Below, piece by piece: positions 63,778 through 64,000 of a DNA stretch of 64,000 nt. Where the stretch lies: assembly GCA_032622095.1 (NCBI GenBank), contig CP136069.1, positions 44,432,194 through 44,496,193 of the forward strand, given 5' to 3'. This DNA is from Siphonodentalium dalli (lineage: Eukaryota > Mollusca > Scaphopoda > Gadilida > Siphonodentaliidae). The position numbers were made by a program, and so were the translations under genes. How positions within the stretch are numbered: position 1 is the first letter of the stretch; every line of letters begins with the position of its first letter. The notes below the pieces were generated by a model. It had not been told where the DNA came from. It saw only the letters and a list, made by a program, of their open reading frames with translations, and searched no databases.

Positions 63778-64000
63778 TCTATACTATATATTTTGAGACT
63801 TCGTATATGTGTGTGTGTGTACTTCATAGAATCCAAAACGCGTGTACAGATTGAGCTCAAACTTCCTATGTAAGTGTCAAATCCCAACGACACGACCGTG
63901 GTCGCAGTATAGAAAAGCTCAGAGCACCCGTTCTCCAATCTCAAATCACCGCAAAGGCACGGCGTGGGTTAATCAAGTGATTATTTAATGAGCGTTTGTT
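63778..64000 (+). mobile_element. Second Helitron-like unit, cut by window end
   Basis: Begins immediately after the first unit's CTAG and repeats 62457-62679 without a difference that I can see by eye over 223 bp. Head-to-tail junction without any spacer. Confidence 0.75.

Noticed and set aside
62457-64000. LTR retrotransposon with 223-bp direct repeats
   Set aside because: The repeats begin TCTATAC rather than TG, no primer-binding site or polypurine tract is visible, and a CTAG-to-TC junction with a GC hairpin fits Helitrons better.

Overview
This is an A+T-rich stretch of eukaryotic nuclear DNA with no gene I can call with confidence. The longest open frames (up to 167 codons) lie inside repeats, have no recognisable domains and look like chance. 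There are no operons, ribosome sites, CRISPR arrays or rRNA. What fills the window is transposon debris, mostly short non-autonomous DNA elements (MITEs) with terminal inverted repeats, foldback palindromes and decayed copies inserted into one another. The repeat style, including elements that end in GACGGACGG runs, suggests a marine invertebrate, perhaps a mollusc or another lophotrochozoan. That is an inference from general resemblance, not a species call.

Main families, named here only for cross-reference. Family A: fully palindromic ~215-bp MITE with CAGTAATG ends and TA target duplication, Tc1/mariner-like, 16 copies or fragments. Families P1 to P5: elements with TTAA target duplications, most ending in CCCTTT (piggyBac-like); P1, P2 and P3 share one internal hairpin. 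Family D: ~420-450 bp with a hairpin at each end, CAAGCCTGAG ends and 8-bp target duplications (hAT-like by duplication size), about 13 copies. Others: two TAA-duplicating Harbinger-like elements, one clear hAT-like element with an 8-bp duplication, Family N (TTAAAGGTACTC ends), Family G (GGGAGAAGTGACTTCTC), Family H (ending in GACGG runs), Family K, Family F and a tandem pair of Helitron-like elements.

Layout. 0-5.35 kb: a very large inverted repeat with arms of about 1.25 kb. 5.4-9.6 kb: TTAA elements, one nested and two abutting at a single TTAA. 11.8-14.5 kb: duplicated MITE plus nested insertions. 17.3-19.4 and 24.4-26.7 kb: two paralogous composite blocks. 19.5-20.8 kb: a tandem duplication with a MITE in one copy only. 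26.8-27.8 kb: a 68-bp minisatellite, about 15 near-identical copies. 30.0-32.2 kb: P1, D and P3 side by side, with a hAT-like element inside P3. 35-38 kb: TTAA elements and a repeat pair that gives a filled/empty site. 40.7-53.5 kb: more D, P and A copies and a LINE 3' remnant at 42.4 kb. 54-61 kb: palindromic MITEs. 62.4-64 kb: tandem Helitrons carrying a 121-bp GC-rich minisatellite.

The insertions can be ordered in time from nesting and from filled/empty site pairs seen inside the window itself. That is the most useful information here. No cellular pathway can be read from the window.
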